Positions 18,337 through 27,881 of a stretch of DNA of 64,000 nucleotides are shown piece by piece. Source of the DNA: Pedobacter sp. FW305-3-2-15-E-R2A2 (GTDB lineage: Bacteria; Bacteroidota; Bacteroidia; Sphingobacteriales; Sphingobacteriaceae). The stretch is taken from the NCBI RefSeq assembly GCF_038446955.1, contig NZ_CP151803.1, forward strand, positions 4,588,001 to 4,652,000. Reading direction: 5' to 3'. Position 1 is the stretch's first letter. Each line of letters begins with the position of its first letter. The position numbers and the translations under genes are program-made. The notes below the pieces were generated by a model that was not told the origin of the DNA, searched no databases, and saw nothing but the letters and a program-made list of their open reading frames with translations.

Positions 18337-19578
18337 ATGAGCAAGAAACTTAAAATTGGTTTATTTGGATTTGGAGTTGTAGGTCAGGGATTACACGACA
18401 TCATTCGTGGTCAGGACCTCAACCTGGAGATCATTAAAATCGCCATCAAAAACCCGGATAAGAAACGCAGCTTAGATGCCCACCTTTTCACCACCAATCA
18501 CGACGAGATTTTAAATAACGAAGAGATCAATACCATTGTCGAGCTGATCGATGATGCAGATGCAGCCTTCACCATTACCAAACGTGCCCTGATCAGTGGC
18601 AAGAACGTGGTTTCAGCGAATAAAAAAATGATCGCTACCCACCTGGCAGAACTGGTAGAATTGCAGGAGAAATATGGTGCCTCTTTACTCTATGAAGGTG
18701 CAGTATGCGGAAGTATTCCCATCATCAGAAACCTGGAAGAATATTACGACAATGAATTGCTGCATGGCATCAGCGGAATCTTTAACGGTTCCTCCAATTA
18801 TATCCTTTCGAAAATCTTCAATGAAAACCTGGAATATGGCGTCGCTTTAAAGCAGGCACAAGACCTTGGTTTTGCAGAGACTGATCCGATTCTGGATGTG
18901 GGTGGTTATGACCCTAAATTCAAACTGGCCATTGCTACTGCACATGCTTATGGCTTGTTCATTAACCCGGATAAGATCCTGAATATCGGCATTCAAAACC
19001 TGAGCGAAAACGACATCAGGTATGCAAGAGAGAAAAATTTCAAGATCAAACTCGTTCCTACAGCACGTAAAATCAGCACGAAACAAGTGGTTACTTATGT
19101 GTTGCCGAAGTTTGTCAAATCCGACGATTTCCTATACAATGTAGAGAACGAATACAATGGGGTAACTGTTCAGGCTGCCTTTGCCGACAAGCAATTCTTT
19201 TTCGGAAAAGGTGCAGGTGGCCACCCTACGGGTGCAGCAGTGCTTTCAGACATCGCGGCATTGAGATACGATTACCGCTATGAGTACAAAAAATACCACC
19301 AGCAGAACGGATTGATCCATACCGACAATGTAAACATCGAAGTTTACCTGCGTTATGTTCATGAATATACCGTAGAAAAACTACAGGTAGAAAATATTGT
19401 AGAGCGCTTTAGCCGTCAGGATTACAAGTATGTAATCGGAAGTGTAAGCTTAAAAACCTTATTGGCCAACCGTAATTTACTGGAGCAGAAAGATGTGTTT
19501 ATCGCCCATACCGGAAGATATACCTATACAGAACAACAGATCCAGACGGTTACGGAAGAGGAAGTTCTTTTTAATTAA
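18337..19578 (+). CDS. hom: Homoserine dehydrogenase
   Basis: 413 residues. N-terminal Rossmann motif GLFGFGVVGQGLHD and the catalytic-domain blocks VVSANKKMIATHL, GAVCGSIPIIRN, GIFNGSSNYILSK and GFAETDPILDVGGYDPKFKLAI are clear. It reduces aspartate semialdehyde to homoserine, the precursor used by MetX. No aspartokinase domain is fused and no obvious ACT domain is present, unlike the bifunctional ThrA. Ends at a strong bidirectional terminator. Confidence 0.95.
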   Translation: MSKKLKIGLFGFGVVGQGLHDIIRGQDLNLEIIKIAIKNPDKKRSLDAHLFTTNHDEILNNEEINTIVELIDDADAAFTITKRALISGKNVVSANKKMIATHLAELVELQEKYGASLLYEGAVCGSIPIIRNLEEYYDNELLHGISGIFNGSSNYILSKIFNENLEYGVALKQAQDLGFAETDPILDVGGYDPKFKLAIATAHAYGLFINPDKILNIGIQNLSENDIRYAREKNFKIKLVPTARKISTKQVVTYVLPKFVKSDDFLYNVENEYNGVTVQAAFADKQFFFGKGAGGHPTGAAVLSDIAALRYDYRYEYKKYHQQNGLIHTDNVNIEVYLRYVHEYTVEKLQVENIVERFSRQDYKYVIGSVSLKTLLANRNLLEQKDVFIAHTGRYTYTEQQIQTVTEEEVLFN

Positions 19579-19595
19579 TAATAAATTGTTTTGAT

Positions 19596-19629
19596 CGCAA
19601 AAAGGCCCCGGATTTCGGGGCCTTTTGCG
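19596..19629. terminator. Bidirectional terminator between hom and the E2 gene
   Basis: GGCCCCG/CGGGGCC core extended by CGCAAAA/TTTTGCG, with a 5-nt loop. It serves two convergent genes. Confidence 0.9.
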
Positions 19630-19653
19630 TATGCTGTATTTTCTTTTAAAAGA

Positions 19654-20985
19654 TTAAATCTCTCTGTTGATGTCCCAGCTTTCCAGGTAATCTGCTACCC
19701 TGCGCACGAATGATCCGCCTAAGGCACCATCTACCACCCTGTGGTCGTAAGAAAGGGAAAGGAACATCATGTGACGGATGGCAATGACATCCCCAAATTC
19801 AGTCTCCAATACTGCCGGTTTCTTTTTGATCGCACCAACGGCAAGGATCGCTACCTGAGGCTGGTTGATAATGGGTGTTCCCATTACGTTTCCAAAAGAA
19901 CCTACATTGGTCAGGGTAAATGTTCCACCCTGAGTTTCGTCTGGTTTAAGCTTTGAATTACGGGCGCGGATGGCCAGGTCATTCACCGATTTCGTTAAAC
20001 CTACCAGGTTAAGCTGATCTGCATTTTTGATGACCGGAACAATCAGGTTTCCACTAGGCAAAGCTGCTGCCATACCGATATTAATATCTCTTTTCTTGAT
20101 GATCTGCGTTCCGTTCACAGAAACATTGATCATTGGGAAGTCTTTAATTGCTTTAGTTACCGCTTCGATAAAGATCGGTGTGAAAGTGATTTTTTCATTT
20201 TCACGCTTCTCAAAGTTGCGTTTCACTTTTTCGCGCCACATCACCATATTGGTTACATCGGCTTCCACGAAAGAAGTAACGTGTGGAGAATTGTGCTTGC
20301 TCATCACCATGTGATCGGCAATCAGCTTGCGCATCCTGTCCATCTCAATGATTTCATCACCACCATTCACACTCACCACCGGCTGTACCGGCTTAGAAGG
20401 CGCTGGTTGATTGTTGACTACAGGAACTGCTGCCTGAGCTGTTACAGCTGCTTTAGGAGCAACACCACCTGTTTTCTGTTGAATATAATTTAAGAGGTCA
20501 TCTTTTGTTAAACGTCCTTCTGCTCCTGTACCTGTAATGCTGTCCAATTCGCTCAGCTCAATATTTTCCTGAGCGGCGATATTTTTCACCAATGGTGAGT
20601 AAAAACGATCTGAATTACTTTGCTTAACCGGCTGTGTTGCGGCATCGTTCGAAGGCAACTGCTCCGTACCGGGAATCTGTTCGCTTACCCTTTCCGCTTC
20701 CGGCTGAGCTGCTGCGGTTTCAACAGGTGCTGCAGCGGCATTGGCATCGGTTTCGATAATTGCAATCACTGCACCTACCTGCACCACTTCATCTTCCTTG
20801 AATAACTGTTTGATTAACTTACCGGCGATTGGTGATGGAACTTCAGAATCTACCTTATCAGTAGCGATTTCCAAAATTGTATCGTCCAATTCTATCATAT
20901 CTCCTGGTTGTTTCGCCCATTTGATAATGGTTGCTTCCGCAACGCTCTCCCCCATTTTAGGTAACAATAATTCGTATTGAGCCAT
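19654..20985 (-). CDS. Dihydrolipoamide acyltransferase (E2) of a 2-oxo acid dehydrogenase complex
   Basis: 443 residues. N-terminal lipoyl domain with Lys44 in EIATDKVDSEV, an Ala/Pro-rich linker, a peripheral-subunit-binding domain (~127-170, SPLVKNIAAQENI ... GRLTKDDLLNYI), a second linker, and a C-terminal catalytic domain with His415 and Asp419 in SYDHRVVDG. The TDKVDSEV lipoyl motif is most common in branched-chain or oxoglutarate-type E2s. No E1 or E3 gene lies nearby, so the substrate is left open, with branched-chain as the leading guess. Confidence 0.9.
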   Translation of the reverse strand: MAQYELLLPKMGESVAEATIIKWAKQPGDMIELDDTILEIATDKVDSEVPSPIAGKLIKQLFKEDEVVQVGAVIAIIETDANAAAAPVETAAAQPEAERVSEQIPGTEQLPSNDAATQPVKQSNSDRFYSPLVKNIAAQENIELSELDSITGTGAEGRLTKDDLLNYIQQKTGGVAPKAAVTAQAAVPVVNNQPAPSKPVQPVVSVNGGDEIIEMDRMRKLIADHMVMSKHNSPHVTSFVEADVTNMVMWREKVKRNFEKRENEKITFTPIFIEAVTKAIKDFPMINVSVNGTQIIKKRDINIGMAAALPSGNLIVPVIKNADQLNLVGLTKSVNDLAIRARNSKLKPDETQGGTFTLTNVGSFGNVMGTPIINQPQVAILAVGAIKKKPAVLETEFGDVIAIRHMMFLSLSYDHRVVDGALGGSFVRRVADYLESWDINREI

Positions 20986-21035
20986 TTTTTATTTTATGAT
21001 TGGTATCAGGTACAAAAGTAAAGTATTTCGGACAC

Positions 21036-22283
21036 TTAATCCTCATGTTGCTGGAGTTCGTTCAAAATCATTGATAAGGCAGCACTGGCAGAACGTTCAA
21101 TATTCTGTGCTCTTTTGTTGCCAAAACTGAATACTTTCGACACCACTCCTTTGGCATGAGCCACTGCTATCCAGACAGTTCCGACAGGCTTATCAGGCAA
21201 ACCACCATCAGGTCCGGCAATACCGCTAACAGCTACTGCATAATCTGTTTTAAAATGTTTTATTGCCCCCAAAGCCATCTCTTTAACCGTTTCTTCACTC
21301 ACGGCACCATATTTAGCCAACGTTTCCTGCTGAACACCGAGAATGGACATTTTAAGCTCATAAGAATACGTCACCGCTCCTCCTTCATAAACAGAAGAAC
21401 ATCCCGGATGCTGGGTAATCAGGTGTGCAATGTATCCTCCGGTACAACTCTCTGCTGTAGAAAGCGTCAGTTTTCGTGCCTCCATAAAGTTCAGAATGGC
21501 TTTTTCCAAAGCAATATCTTCTTCTGCAACGACGTATTTCTTTATTTTGGTGATGATCTGCTGTGCATAGATTTCTACTTCCTGCTGCAGTAAGGCTTCG
21601 TCCGTTCCGGAGGTGCTGAGTCTCAACCGAACCTGTCCCAGTCTGGGCAAGTATGCCAGTTTAATGTGTGCAGGTAAGGCCGCTTCGATTTCTTCTATTT
21701 CTACCGCCAGAAAGGATTCCCCGATATTTGAAGTGAGAATCGTTTTATGGTAAATGACCGGGAGCTTAAAAGCTTTTTTTATTCTCGGAATGATTTCATC
21801 ATCCATTAAATACATCATTTCAAAAGGAACACCAGGCATGGAGACAAAGATCTTTCCATGCTCCTCAAACCACATACATGGTGCTGTTCCATTTTTGTTT
21901 TTGATCACCGTACATCCATCAGGAACATCCGCTTGTTTCCTGTTCAGGTCGATCATCGGCCGGTTAAGGCGCTCAAAGATTTCGGTCACATGCTGCAGGG
22001 TTTCTGCATCTCTTCTGAAACCCATATGGAAATATTTTGCCAATGTGACTTTGGTAATGTCATCCTTTGTAGGGCCTAATCCTCCGGTAATTAAAATGAT
22101 GTCCGCTCTTTTTTCTGCCTGCTCCAAAGCTTCAATGATATGGTCAGCATCGTCAGAGACCGAGGTGATCTGTTTCACCTTCATTCCGATCAGGTTTAAT
22201 TGTTTGGCCATCCATGCAGAATTGGTATCTACAATCTGACCAATCAGGATTTCGTCGCCTATGGTTATAATTTCCGCCAGCAT
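21036..22283 (-). CDS. cinA: CinA family nicotinamide-nucleotide amidohydrolase
   Basis: 415 residues with both CinA halves: an N-terminal molybdopterin-binding-like (MoCF/COG1058) domain beginning LAEIITIGDEILIGQIVDTNS with GGLGPTKDD, and a C-terminal PncC amidase domain with LSTAESCTGGYIAHLIT and VSGIAGPDGG. It deamidates NMN in pyridine nucleotide salvage and hydrolyses ADP-ribose. It lies 50 bp upstream of the E2 gene and 10 bp after lptD, so the three may share a transcript. Confidence 0.95.
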   Translation of the reverse strand: MLAEIITIGDEILIGQIVDTNSAWMAKQLNLIGMKVKQITSVSDDADHIIEALEQAEKRADIILITGGLGPTKDDITKVTLAKYFHMGFRRDAETLQHVTEIFERLNRPMIDLNRKQADVPDGCTVIKNKNGTAPCMWFEEHGKIFVSMPGVPFEMMYLMDDEIIPRIKKAFKLPVIYHKTILTSNIGESFLAVEIEEIEAALPAHIKLAYLPRLGQVRLRLSTSGTDEALLQQEVEIYAQQIITKIKKYVVAEEDIALEKAILNFMEARKLTLSTAESCTGGYIAHLITQHPGCSSVYEGGAVTYSYELKMSILGVQQETLAKYGAVSEETVKEMALGAIKHFKTDYAVAVSGIAGPDGGLPDKPVGTVWIAVAHAKGVVSKVFSFGNKRAQNIERSASAALSMILNELQQHED

Positions 22284-22293
22284 ATCAGTGGGT

Positions 22294-25026
22294 TTAGTAT
22301 CTCGTATAGTAGTTCTTTCTCTTGCTCAGTTTCAGATCCTGCAGGACAGAAGCTTTCACCTTGATGTCTACAGAATAACTCTGATAGGTACCGAAGGGAA
22401 CCCAGCTAAAGCTCATGTCCCAGCAGTGCAGGTCACGATAGATCCCGAAAGTGGTCTGGGTAAAGTTTTTCGTCTGAAAGTCCCAGCCGGAATTAAAAGT
22501 TACTTTCCATTTAGGAGTAATGTTGGCATCTCCGTTAAACGACAAACTATTGGTATATCTGGCTTGATCTCCCGCATCGTTTGTGTTATAATTAAAGGCA
22601 TACCTAAAGGCAAAGTTCCATGGAATTTTAAAGTCGACAAAAGCATTTGGATCCCTGCTCACCAATGCCATTGCTTCCGCCTGTTCCGGAGTCATTCCTT
22701 TCTGAATGTTTTGTTCACGCTGATCCTGTTGATTGATATTTTTCCTTTTCAGCGCTTCAGGGTTCAGGCTATAATCAAATGACAGGTTAAAAGAGGTCAT
22801 ACGGGGTAATTTTCCTCTTTGCCATACATATTTATCCACCACAAATGGAGCTACCTGCGTACTTCTACCATTAAGCAAAGAATCCCTCTCCACAAGATAC
22901 GGATTAAAGGTTGCGCCGTAATTTACCTGAAATTTAGGGGTAAAAGGCGTACTACCTGTCACACCAATCGGGCTGAGCTTAAATCTTTTTGCAAGAAAAT
23001 TATAGTTGGTACTGATACTTAGGTTATTAATAATGGGAATTTTCTTTTCTCCTTTTCCAGTAGTATCATTTGGCACCGCCACCTTCGCTTCTACTGTATT
23101 TTGCAAACTAAAACCCAGATTGGCTGATCTGCCACTCGGCGCTCCACCATACAATAACCCTTCTTGCCGGGCATAGGTAAGCGGTTTTAGCGCATTTCCA
23201 TTCACGTCCATATCGTAAGTCCCATCGGCTCTCTTTGAGGACGGTACGGTCTTGCCATCTGCATATCTCGCGACCAAATAATTTCCCATCTTCGGATCTG
23301 AAAAATCAGGCTGATAGTTGAATGTAATGTTCGGTGACATGACATGTCGGATTGCTTTCAGATTTCCCAGTTTCGTAAACTGCGCCGTAGAGTAAATCTT
23401 GGTACCAATTGAACCACCAATACTATAGGTTCCATAACGGTTGAATCCTGGAATCGTATCAATCCTACTCAGGTCTGTGGTACTGCTACCGGTAGGTCTG
23501 ATGAAAGTCTTTTTGATCGACTGAAAATGCCAGGTCTCTCTATAGGTTACACTTGTTCCAAAGTTGAAATACTTTAAGACATTGAAATTCATCTGAATCG
23601 GAATATTATGTTGCACCCCGTTTCTGAATTTATTCAAGGTTTGGCGTTTAAATAATAAACTATCGGCAGAAGTTACCGCATTACTACTGATCATGCCATA
23701 CCCGAAGGAAATTTTTTCATACCACCTTGGATCTCCAACCCTGTTTGGCGAGGCAAAAGGGAAGATATTTCTTGACATCGTTAAATTGATGTCCGGCAAG
23801 GTCAGGTCGACGGTTTTTCTGGACACATCCTGATTCACCCTTGCAGCGAGGGACAGGTTAAATAAATCTCCAAAGAGTTGTTTAGAGTAATTCACGGAGG
23901 ACCCTAAAATGCTTTGTGAAAGCGCAACAGGATCGTAAGTATTACCGGCTGCAGTCAGACTATTGTAACTACTGGTCCTGATATTTACCGAGGCACTAAG
24001 TGTACTTCCGGGATTCGCATTTGCATTTTGACTGTGTGACCAGTTGATTGCAAAAGGCTTCTGTCTGCCGAAATTCTTTGTCCCCTCCGATCCCGTAACA
24101 ATACTGGAATAGCTTAAAGCGATATTTCCATTGTATTTATATCTCTTCGTATAGGTGGAAGTCAGGTTTAAATCGTAAGAACCACCAGTATAAATTGATC
24201 CGATCAGTTTGGCATCAAAATAATCACTAAAACCCATATAATATCCACCGTCTCTCAAAAAGAAACCCCTGGTATAATCTTCGCCGGGGCTGGGTAAAAT
24301 GATCCCGGAGGATTTCTTATTTGGCTTTGGAAAAAAGGCAAAAGGGAGTCCGATGGGTAAAGGAATATCTTCAATTTTTAAGTAAACAGGCCCTGTAATG
24401 ATCTGATTTTCGGTAACGATACCTTTGGTGATGTGAATCCCGAAATGGGGATGCGGTAAATTACAGGTACTATAAGTCTGTCCTTTACTGTGAATTTCAT
24501 CATCCGGTTGTTTCTTCGCGAGTCCACCGGAGAAAAAGCCACCTTCCTGTTCTGTAAACACGCCGTAAATCTTTCCTGCAGCCGTTTCCGTGTTGTAACG
24601 TAATGAATCTGCCAGGGAACTCCCCTGTCCGGGCATTTTAAAAATAGGCCGGCCTACATATTTACCTTTGGCATCATGTTTTCCGCTGGCAAAAATCTGA
24701 TGGGTTTTTGTATTGTAAGTAATATAATCGGCATCCAGCTCCAATCCCTGATATACCACCCTTGCACGACCATATAAATAAATGACGCCTTCTTTCTTAT
24801 CAACTTTTGTAGAATCTTTGGCAGAGTACTCGATCTTATCGCTTGATTTTGAAGTATCTGCAGGGTTACTTTTTAGTCCGGGTTTAATACTGCTCCTTTT
24901 AGTGGTATCTACCTGAGGGACGACCTGTTGTGTGGAGGAAAAAACAGAAGATGCAAGTGCCGGAATACTAACAATTGTTAATAAAACAAGCCGTTTTAAA
25001 AAAATGATGTCGCTTAAAAGTTTCAA
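22294..25026 (-). CDS. lptD: LPS-assembly protein LptD (Bacteroidota type)
   Basis: 910 residues. A signal segment is followed by a periplasmic OstA/LptA-like beta-jellyroll (about 60-180: GRARVVYQGLELDADYITYNTKTHQIFASG) and a large beta-barrel of the LptD superfamily. It inserts lipopolysaccharide into the outer leaflet of the outer membrane with LptE. The barrel has many [YF]-x-[YF] strand endings. It is transcribed divergently from the amidase at 25083; they share a short intergenic region. Confidence 0.85.
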   Translation of the reverse strand: MKLLSDIIFLKRLVLLTIVSIPALASSVFSSTQQVVPQVDTTKRSSIKPGLKSNPADTSKSSDKIEYSAKDSTKVDKKEGVIYLYGRARVVYQGLELDADYITYNTKTHQIFASGKHDAKGKYVGRPIFKMPGQGSSLADSLRYNTETAAGKIYGVFTEQEGGFFSGGLAKKQPDDEIHSKGQTYSTCNLPHPHFGIHITKGIVTENQIITGPVYLKIEDIPLPIGLPFAFFPKPNKKSSGIILPSPGEDYTRGFFLRDGGYYMGFSDYFDAKLIGSIYTGGSYDLNLTSTYTKRYKYNGNIALSYSSIVTGSEGTKNFGRQKPFAINWSHSQNANANPGSTLSASVNIRTSSYNSLTAAGNTYDPVALSQSILGSSVNYSKQLFGDLFNLSLAARVNQDVSRKTVDLTLPDINLTMSRNIFPFASPNRVGDPRWYEKISFGYGMISSNAVTSADSLLFKRQTLNKFRNGVQHNIPIQMNFNVLKYFNFGTSVTYRETWHFQSIKKTFIRPTGSSTTDLSRIDTIPGFNRYGTYSIGGSIGTKIYSTAQFTKLGNLKAIRHVMSPNITFNYQPDFSDPKMGNYLVARYADGKTVPSSKRADGTYDMDVNGNALKPLTYARQEGLLYGGAPSGRSANLGFSLQNTVEAKVAVPNDTTGKGEKKIPIINNLSISTNYNFLAKRFKLSPIGVTGSTPFTPKFQVNYGATFNPYLVERDSLLNGRSTQVAPFVVDKYVWQRGKLPRMTSFNLSFDYSLNPEALKRKNINQQDQREQNIQKGMTPEQAEAMALVSRDPNAFVDFKIPWNFAFRYAFNYNTNDAGDQARYTNSLSFNGDANITPKWKVTFNSGWDFQTKNFTQTTFGIYRDLHCWDMSFSWVPFGTYQSYSVDIKVKASVLQDLKLSKRKNYYTRY

Positions 25027-25042
25027 ATTCGTGTGTGAATGT

Positions 25043-25050
25043 TATTTTTG
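25043..25050 (+). promoter_or_regulatory. Candidate -7 box of the first amidase gene
   Basis: TATTTTTG fits TAnnTTTG. The inferred start near 25057 leaves a ~26-nt leader to the ATG at 25083, which supports that start over the in-frame GTG at 25035. Confidence 0.4.
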
Positions 25051-25082
25051 CATTAATGTTTAATCCAAAACGTTCAAAATTA

Positions 25083-25961
25083 ATGAAAAATATGCCATTG
25101 CTCAGACCAAATGCAATTTTGATCGTATTTATTTCTTTGATATTAGCTACGACCACTAGTTATCAAGCATTTACACAGGAATATAAAATAAAAACCATCG
25201 TATTAGACGCTGGTCACGGGGGGAAAGACGGCTCTACCAGAGGCGCTTATTCGACAGAAAAAGATGTCGCCCTGAAAACGGCTTTACGGCTTGGGGCAGC
25301 GATAGAAGCCAATATGAAAGACGTAAAAGTGATCTACACCAGGTCTACTGATGTTTTTGTTCCGCTTTATGAGCGGATTGCCATTGCGAACAACGCAAAA
25401 GCAGATCTTTTTATCTCCATTCACTGTAATGATATGCCAATGATCCGTTCCACGACTGTGACGGGCTATAGAAAAGGACGTAATGGAAAAAGAATTCCCA
25501 TTACAGAAAGTTCCTATCGGAAAAGCACCTCTACCCGTGGTGTAGAAACCTTTGTTTCCGGGATGGGAAGAATCAATGAACAGGACGAGGTGATCAAGAG
25601 AGAGAATGCGGCCATTTTCCTCGAGGATAACTATAAAGAGAATTATGAAGGTTTTGACCCCAATAATGCGGAAAACTATATTATACTATCTTTGATGAAA
25701 AATACGTTCAGAACACAAAGTTTAAAATTGGCAAAACTTGTGCAGGACGAGTATGTTAATGTAGGAAGGGTAAACCGTGGGGTGCAGGAAAAAAGTCTTG
25801 CGGTATTGGCCAGAGCAGGAATGCCGGCCATCTTAACAGAGATCGGCTTTATCAGCAACCCTGATGAAGAAGATTATATGAACTCTGAAGCCGGACAAAT
25901 AGAAATTACCAATTGCCTGTTGAAAGCCATACAAAGCTACCAGCATAAGATAGAAGGATAA
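25083..25961 (+). CDS. N-acetylmuramoyl-L-alanine amidase (Amidase_3), copy 1
   Basis: 292 residues from the ATG at 25083, which begins a signal peptide. The zinc amidase domain shows VLDAGHGGKDGSTRG (zinc His), the Glu of the EKDVALKTALRLG block, SIHCND, and the C-terminal catalytic Glu in PAILTEIGFISN. It cleaves the amide between MurNAc and L-Ala during cell separation. A near relative follows at 26000, 38 bp downstream, indicating a tandem duplication. Confidence 0.93.
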   Translation: MKNMPLLRPNAILIVFISLILATTTSYQAFTQEYKIKTIVLDAGHGGKDGSTRGAYSTEKDVALKTALRLGAAIEANMKDVKVIYTRSTDVFVPLYERIAIANNAKADLFISIHCNDMPMIRSTTVTGYRKGRNGKRIPITESSYRKSTSTRGVETFVSGMGRINEQDEVIKRENAAIFLEDNYKENYEGFDPNNAENYIILSLMKNTFRTQSLKLAKLVQDEYVNVGRVNRGVQEKSLAVLARAGMPAILTEIGFISNPDEEDYMNSEAGQIEITNCLLKAIQSYQHKIEG

Positions 25962-25999
25962 TAGTTAGATACCGATAAAATAAAAAAGAGTTAAGCCTG

Positions 26000-26845
26000 A
26001 TGAGATTGAAAAGAAGTATATTCTTGTTTACCATTTTATTGTTTATAAGTTCAGAATTTGCTTTTTCGCAAGGATATAAAGTTAAAACGATCGTGATCGA
26101 TGCCGGTCATGGAGGAGGTAAACCCGGAGCCGCAGGCAGTTACTCTGTAGAAAAGAATGTCGCCCTGCAGGTGGCCCTTAGACTTGGAAAAAAGTTTGAA
26201 GAAGAGATGCCGGAAGTCCGCATACTGTATACCAGGAAAACGGATGTGGATGTCGACTTCTATAAAAGAGCCGAAATTGCCAATGACGCCAAAGCAGATA
26301 TTTTCATTTCTATCCACTGTAACTCTATGCCCGACAGAAGAGTAGTAGCCGGATATACCAAAGGAAAACGCGGCAAAAAGATCCCCCGATATGCGTATGT
26401 AAAGAATTCTTCCACCAGTGGTACCGAGACTTTCGTTGCGGGTACACACCGCCTGAATGAGCAGGATGTGGCCATCAGGGAGAATGCCGATATTAAACTG
26501 GAAAAAAACTACAAACAAAACTACGACGGTTACGATCCCAACGATCCTGAAACATTTATTATACTATCTTTGTTTAAAAATACATTTAGAGATAAAAGCC
26601 TGAAATTGGCCAGATTGATTCAGGACAACTACACCAACGATAATAAACGCGTAAACAGAGGAGTAAAAGAGCAGGGGATTTTAATTTTACAAAGGGTTGG
26701 AATGCCTGCTGTGTTAACGGAGATTGGATTTATATCAAATCCTTCAGAGGAGAATTACATGAATTCTGCCAGCGGACAATCGGAAATTGTACATGCTATT
26801 TTTGATGCGGTAAAGAAATATAAAAAACAAACAGAAGTAAATTAA
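26000..26845 (+). CDS. N-acetylmuramoyl-L-alanine amidase (Amidase_3), copy 2
   Basis: 281 residues with signal peptide (ending AFSQ). It has the same catalytic blocks as copy 1: VIDAGHGGGKPGA, EKNVALQVALRLGKK, SIHCNSM, PAVLTEIGFISNPSEENYMNS. The two proteins align along almost their entire length, including the ENYKQNYDGYDPNDPETFIILSL-like central block. In copy 2 a two-residue loss in the Arg-rich insert and small changes in the N-terminal loop suggest divergence rather than recent duplication. Followed directly by an MCE gene. Confidence 0.93.
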   Translation: MRLKRSIFLFTILLFISSEFAFSQGYKVKTIVIDAGHGGGKPGAAGSYSVEKNVALQVALRLGKKFEEEMPEVRILYTRKTDVDVDFYKRAEIANDAKADIFISIHCNSMPDRRVVAGYTKGKRGKKIPRYAYVKNSSTSGTETFVAGTHRLNEQDVAIRENADIKLEKNYKQNYDGYDPNDPETFIILSLFKNTFRDKSLKLARLIQDNYTNDNKRVNRGVKEQGILILQRVGMPAVLTEIGFISNPSEENYMNSASGQSEIVHAIFDAVKKYKKQTEVN

Positions 26846-26859
26846 GTAAACATACATAC

Positions 26860-27813
26860 GTGAAAATAGCAAACGAAACCAAAGTAGGCATACTAGCAGC
26901 CTTTTCCATAGCCATGTTGATCATTGGCTACAACTTTTTAAAAGGCAATGCCATTTTTTCCAGCGAAACCGTATTGTATGCCAGGTATTCGCATGTAGAT
27001 GGACTGGGTGTATCCAAACCCGTTTTGATCAATGGTTATCAGATCGGCCGCGTAGATAAACTGACCCTTCAGTCTGACGGGACCATTATCGCAACCTTAA
27101 AGATCAAAGGGAAATATGAAATTCCTAAAAACAGTGTTGCAAAACTGGAGAGTATTGACCTTTTAGGTGGCAAAGCGATTGTAATGGCTTTAGGAACCGG
27201 AAATGTATATGCAAAAGACGGAGATACTTTAAACGCGAATGTGGCAAAAGGCCTGTTGGAAACCGTTCAACCGGTACAAAAGAAAGCAGAGCTGATCATT
27301 GCGAAAATGGATTCTATCTTAACGAGTGTAAACTCCATCCTGAATCCCAACTTCCAGAAGAATGTAGACAAGAGTTTCAACAGCATTGCTTCTACCCTGG
27401 CTTCACTGGAAGCAACTTCAAAAAAAGTGGATAACCTGGTAGGTTCTGAAGGAACCCGCATTTCTTCCATCCTTGCGAATGTAGAGGCCATCTCCGCAAA
27501 CCTGAAGAACAACAACGAAAAGATCAATGGCATTTTGAACAACATCGGCAGCATTACTGATCAGGTGGCAGCAGCGAACTTCAAACAAACCATAGACAAT
27601 GCGAATAAATCAATGGCCGATTTACAGGCGATTGTAGGCAAGATCAATGAAGGAAAAGGTACTTTAGGCCTGTTGATCAACGATACAAAAATGTATGACA
27701 ACCTGAACAGTGCTTCTCAGAACCTGGACAAGCTGATCATCGACTTAAAAGAAAATCCTAAACGTTACGTTCACTTCTCTGTGTTCGGTGGCGGTGCTAA
27801 AAAAGATAAATAA
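26860..27813 (+). CDS. MlaD/MCE-domain protein (lipid transport)
   Basis: 317 residues from a GTG start at 26860, 14 bp after the amidase stop. One N-terminal membrane anchor (about 9-27) is followed by a single MCE domain (~38-115, VLYARYSHVDGLGVSKPVLINGYQIGRV) and a long helical/coiled-coil tail. It resembles the substrate-binding subunit of Mla-type phospholipid ABC transporters. The ATPase and permease are not in this window. Transcribed with the two amidases; ends at a terminator. Confidence 0.9.
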   Translation: MKIANETKVGILAAFSIAMLIIGYNFLKGNAIFSSETVLYARYSHVDGLGVSKPVLINGYQIGRVDKLTLQSDGTIIATLKIKGKYEIPKNSVAKLESIDLLGGKAIVMALGTGNVYAKDGDTLNANVAKGLLETVQPVQKKAELIIAKMDSILTSVNSILNPNFQKNVDKSFNSIASTLASLEATSKKVDNLVGSEGTRISSILANVEAISANLKNNNEKINGILNNIGSITDQVAAANFKQTIDNANKSMADLQAIVGKINEGKGTLGLLINDTKMYDNLNSASQNLDKLIIDLKENPKRYVHFSVFGGGAKKDK

Positions 27814-27832
27814 GCACAGAACGATACTTAAG

Positions 27833-27867
27833 AAAAAGGCTTCAGGATACCCTGAAGCCTTTTTTTA
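27833..27867 (+). terminator. Terminator of the amidase-MCE operon
   Basis: AAAAAGGCTTCAGG pairs with CCTGAAGCCTTTTT around a 4-nt loop, followed by a T-run. Confidence 0.92.
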
Positions 27868-27881
27868 TAGAACACATTAGC

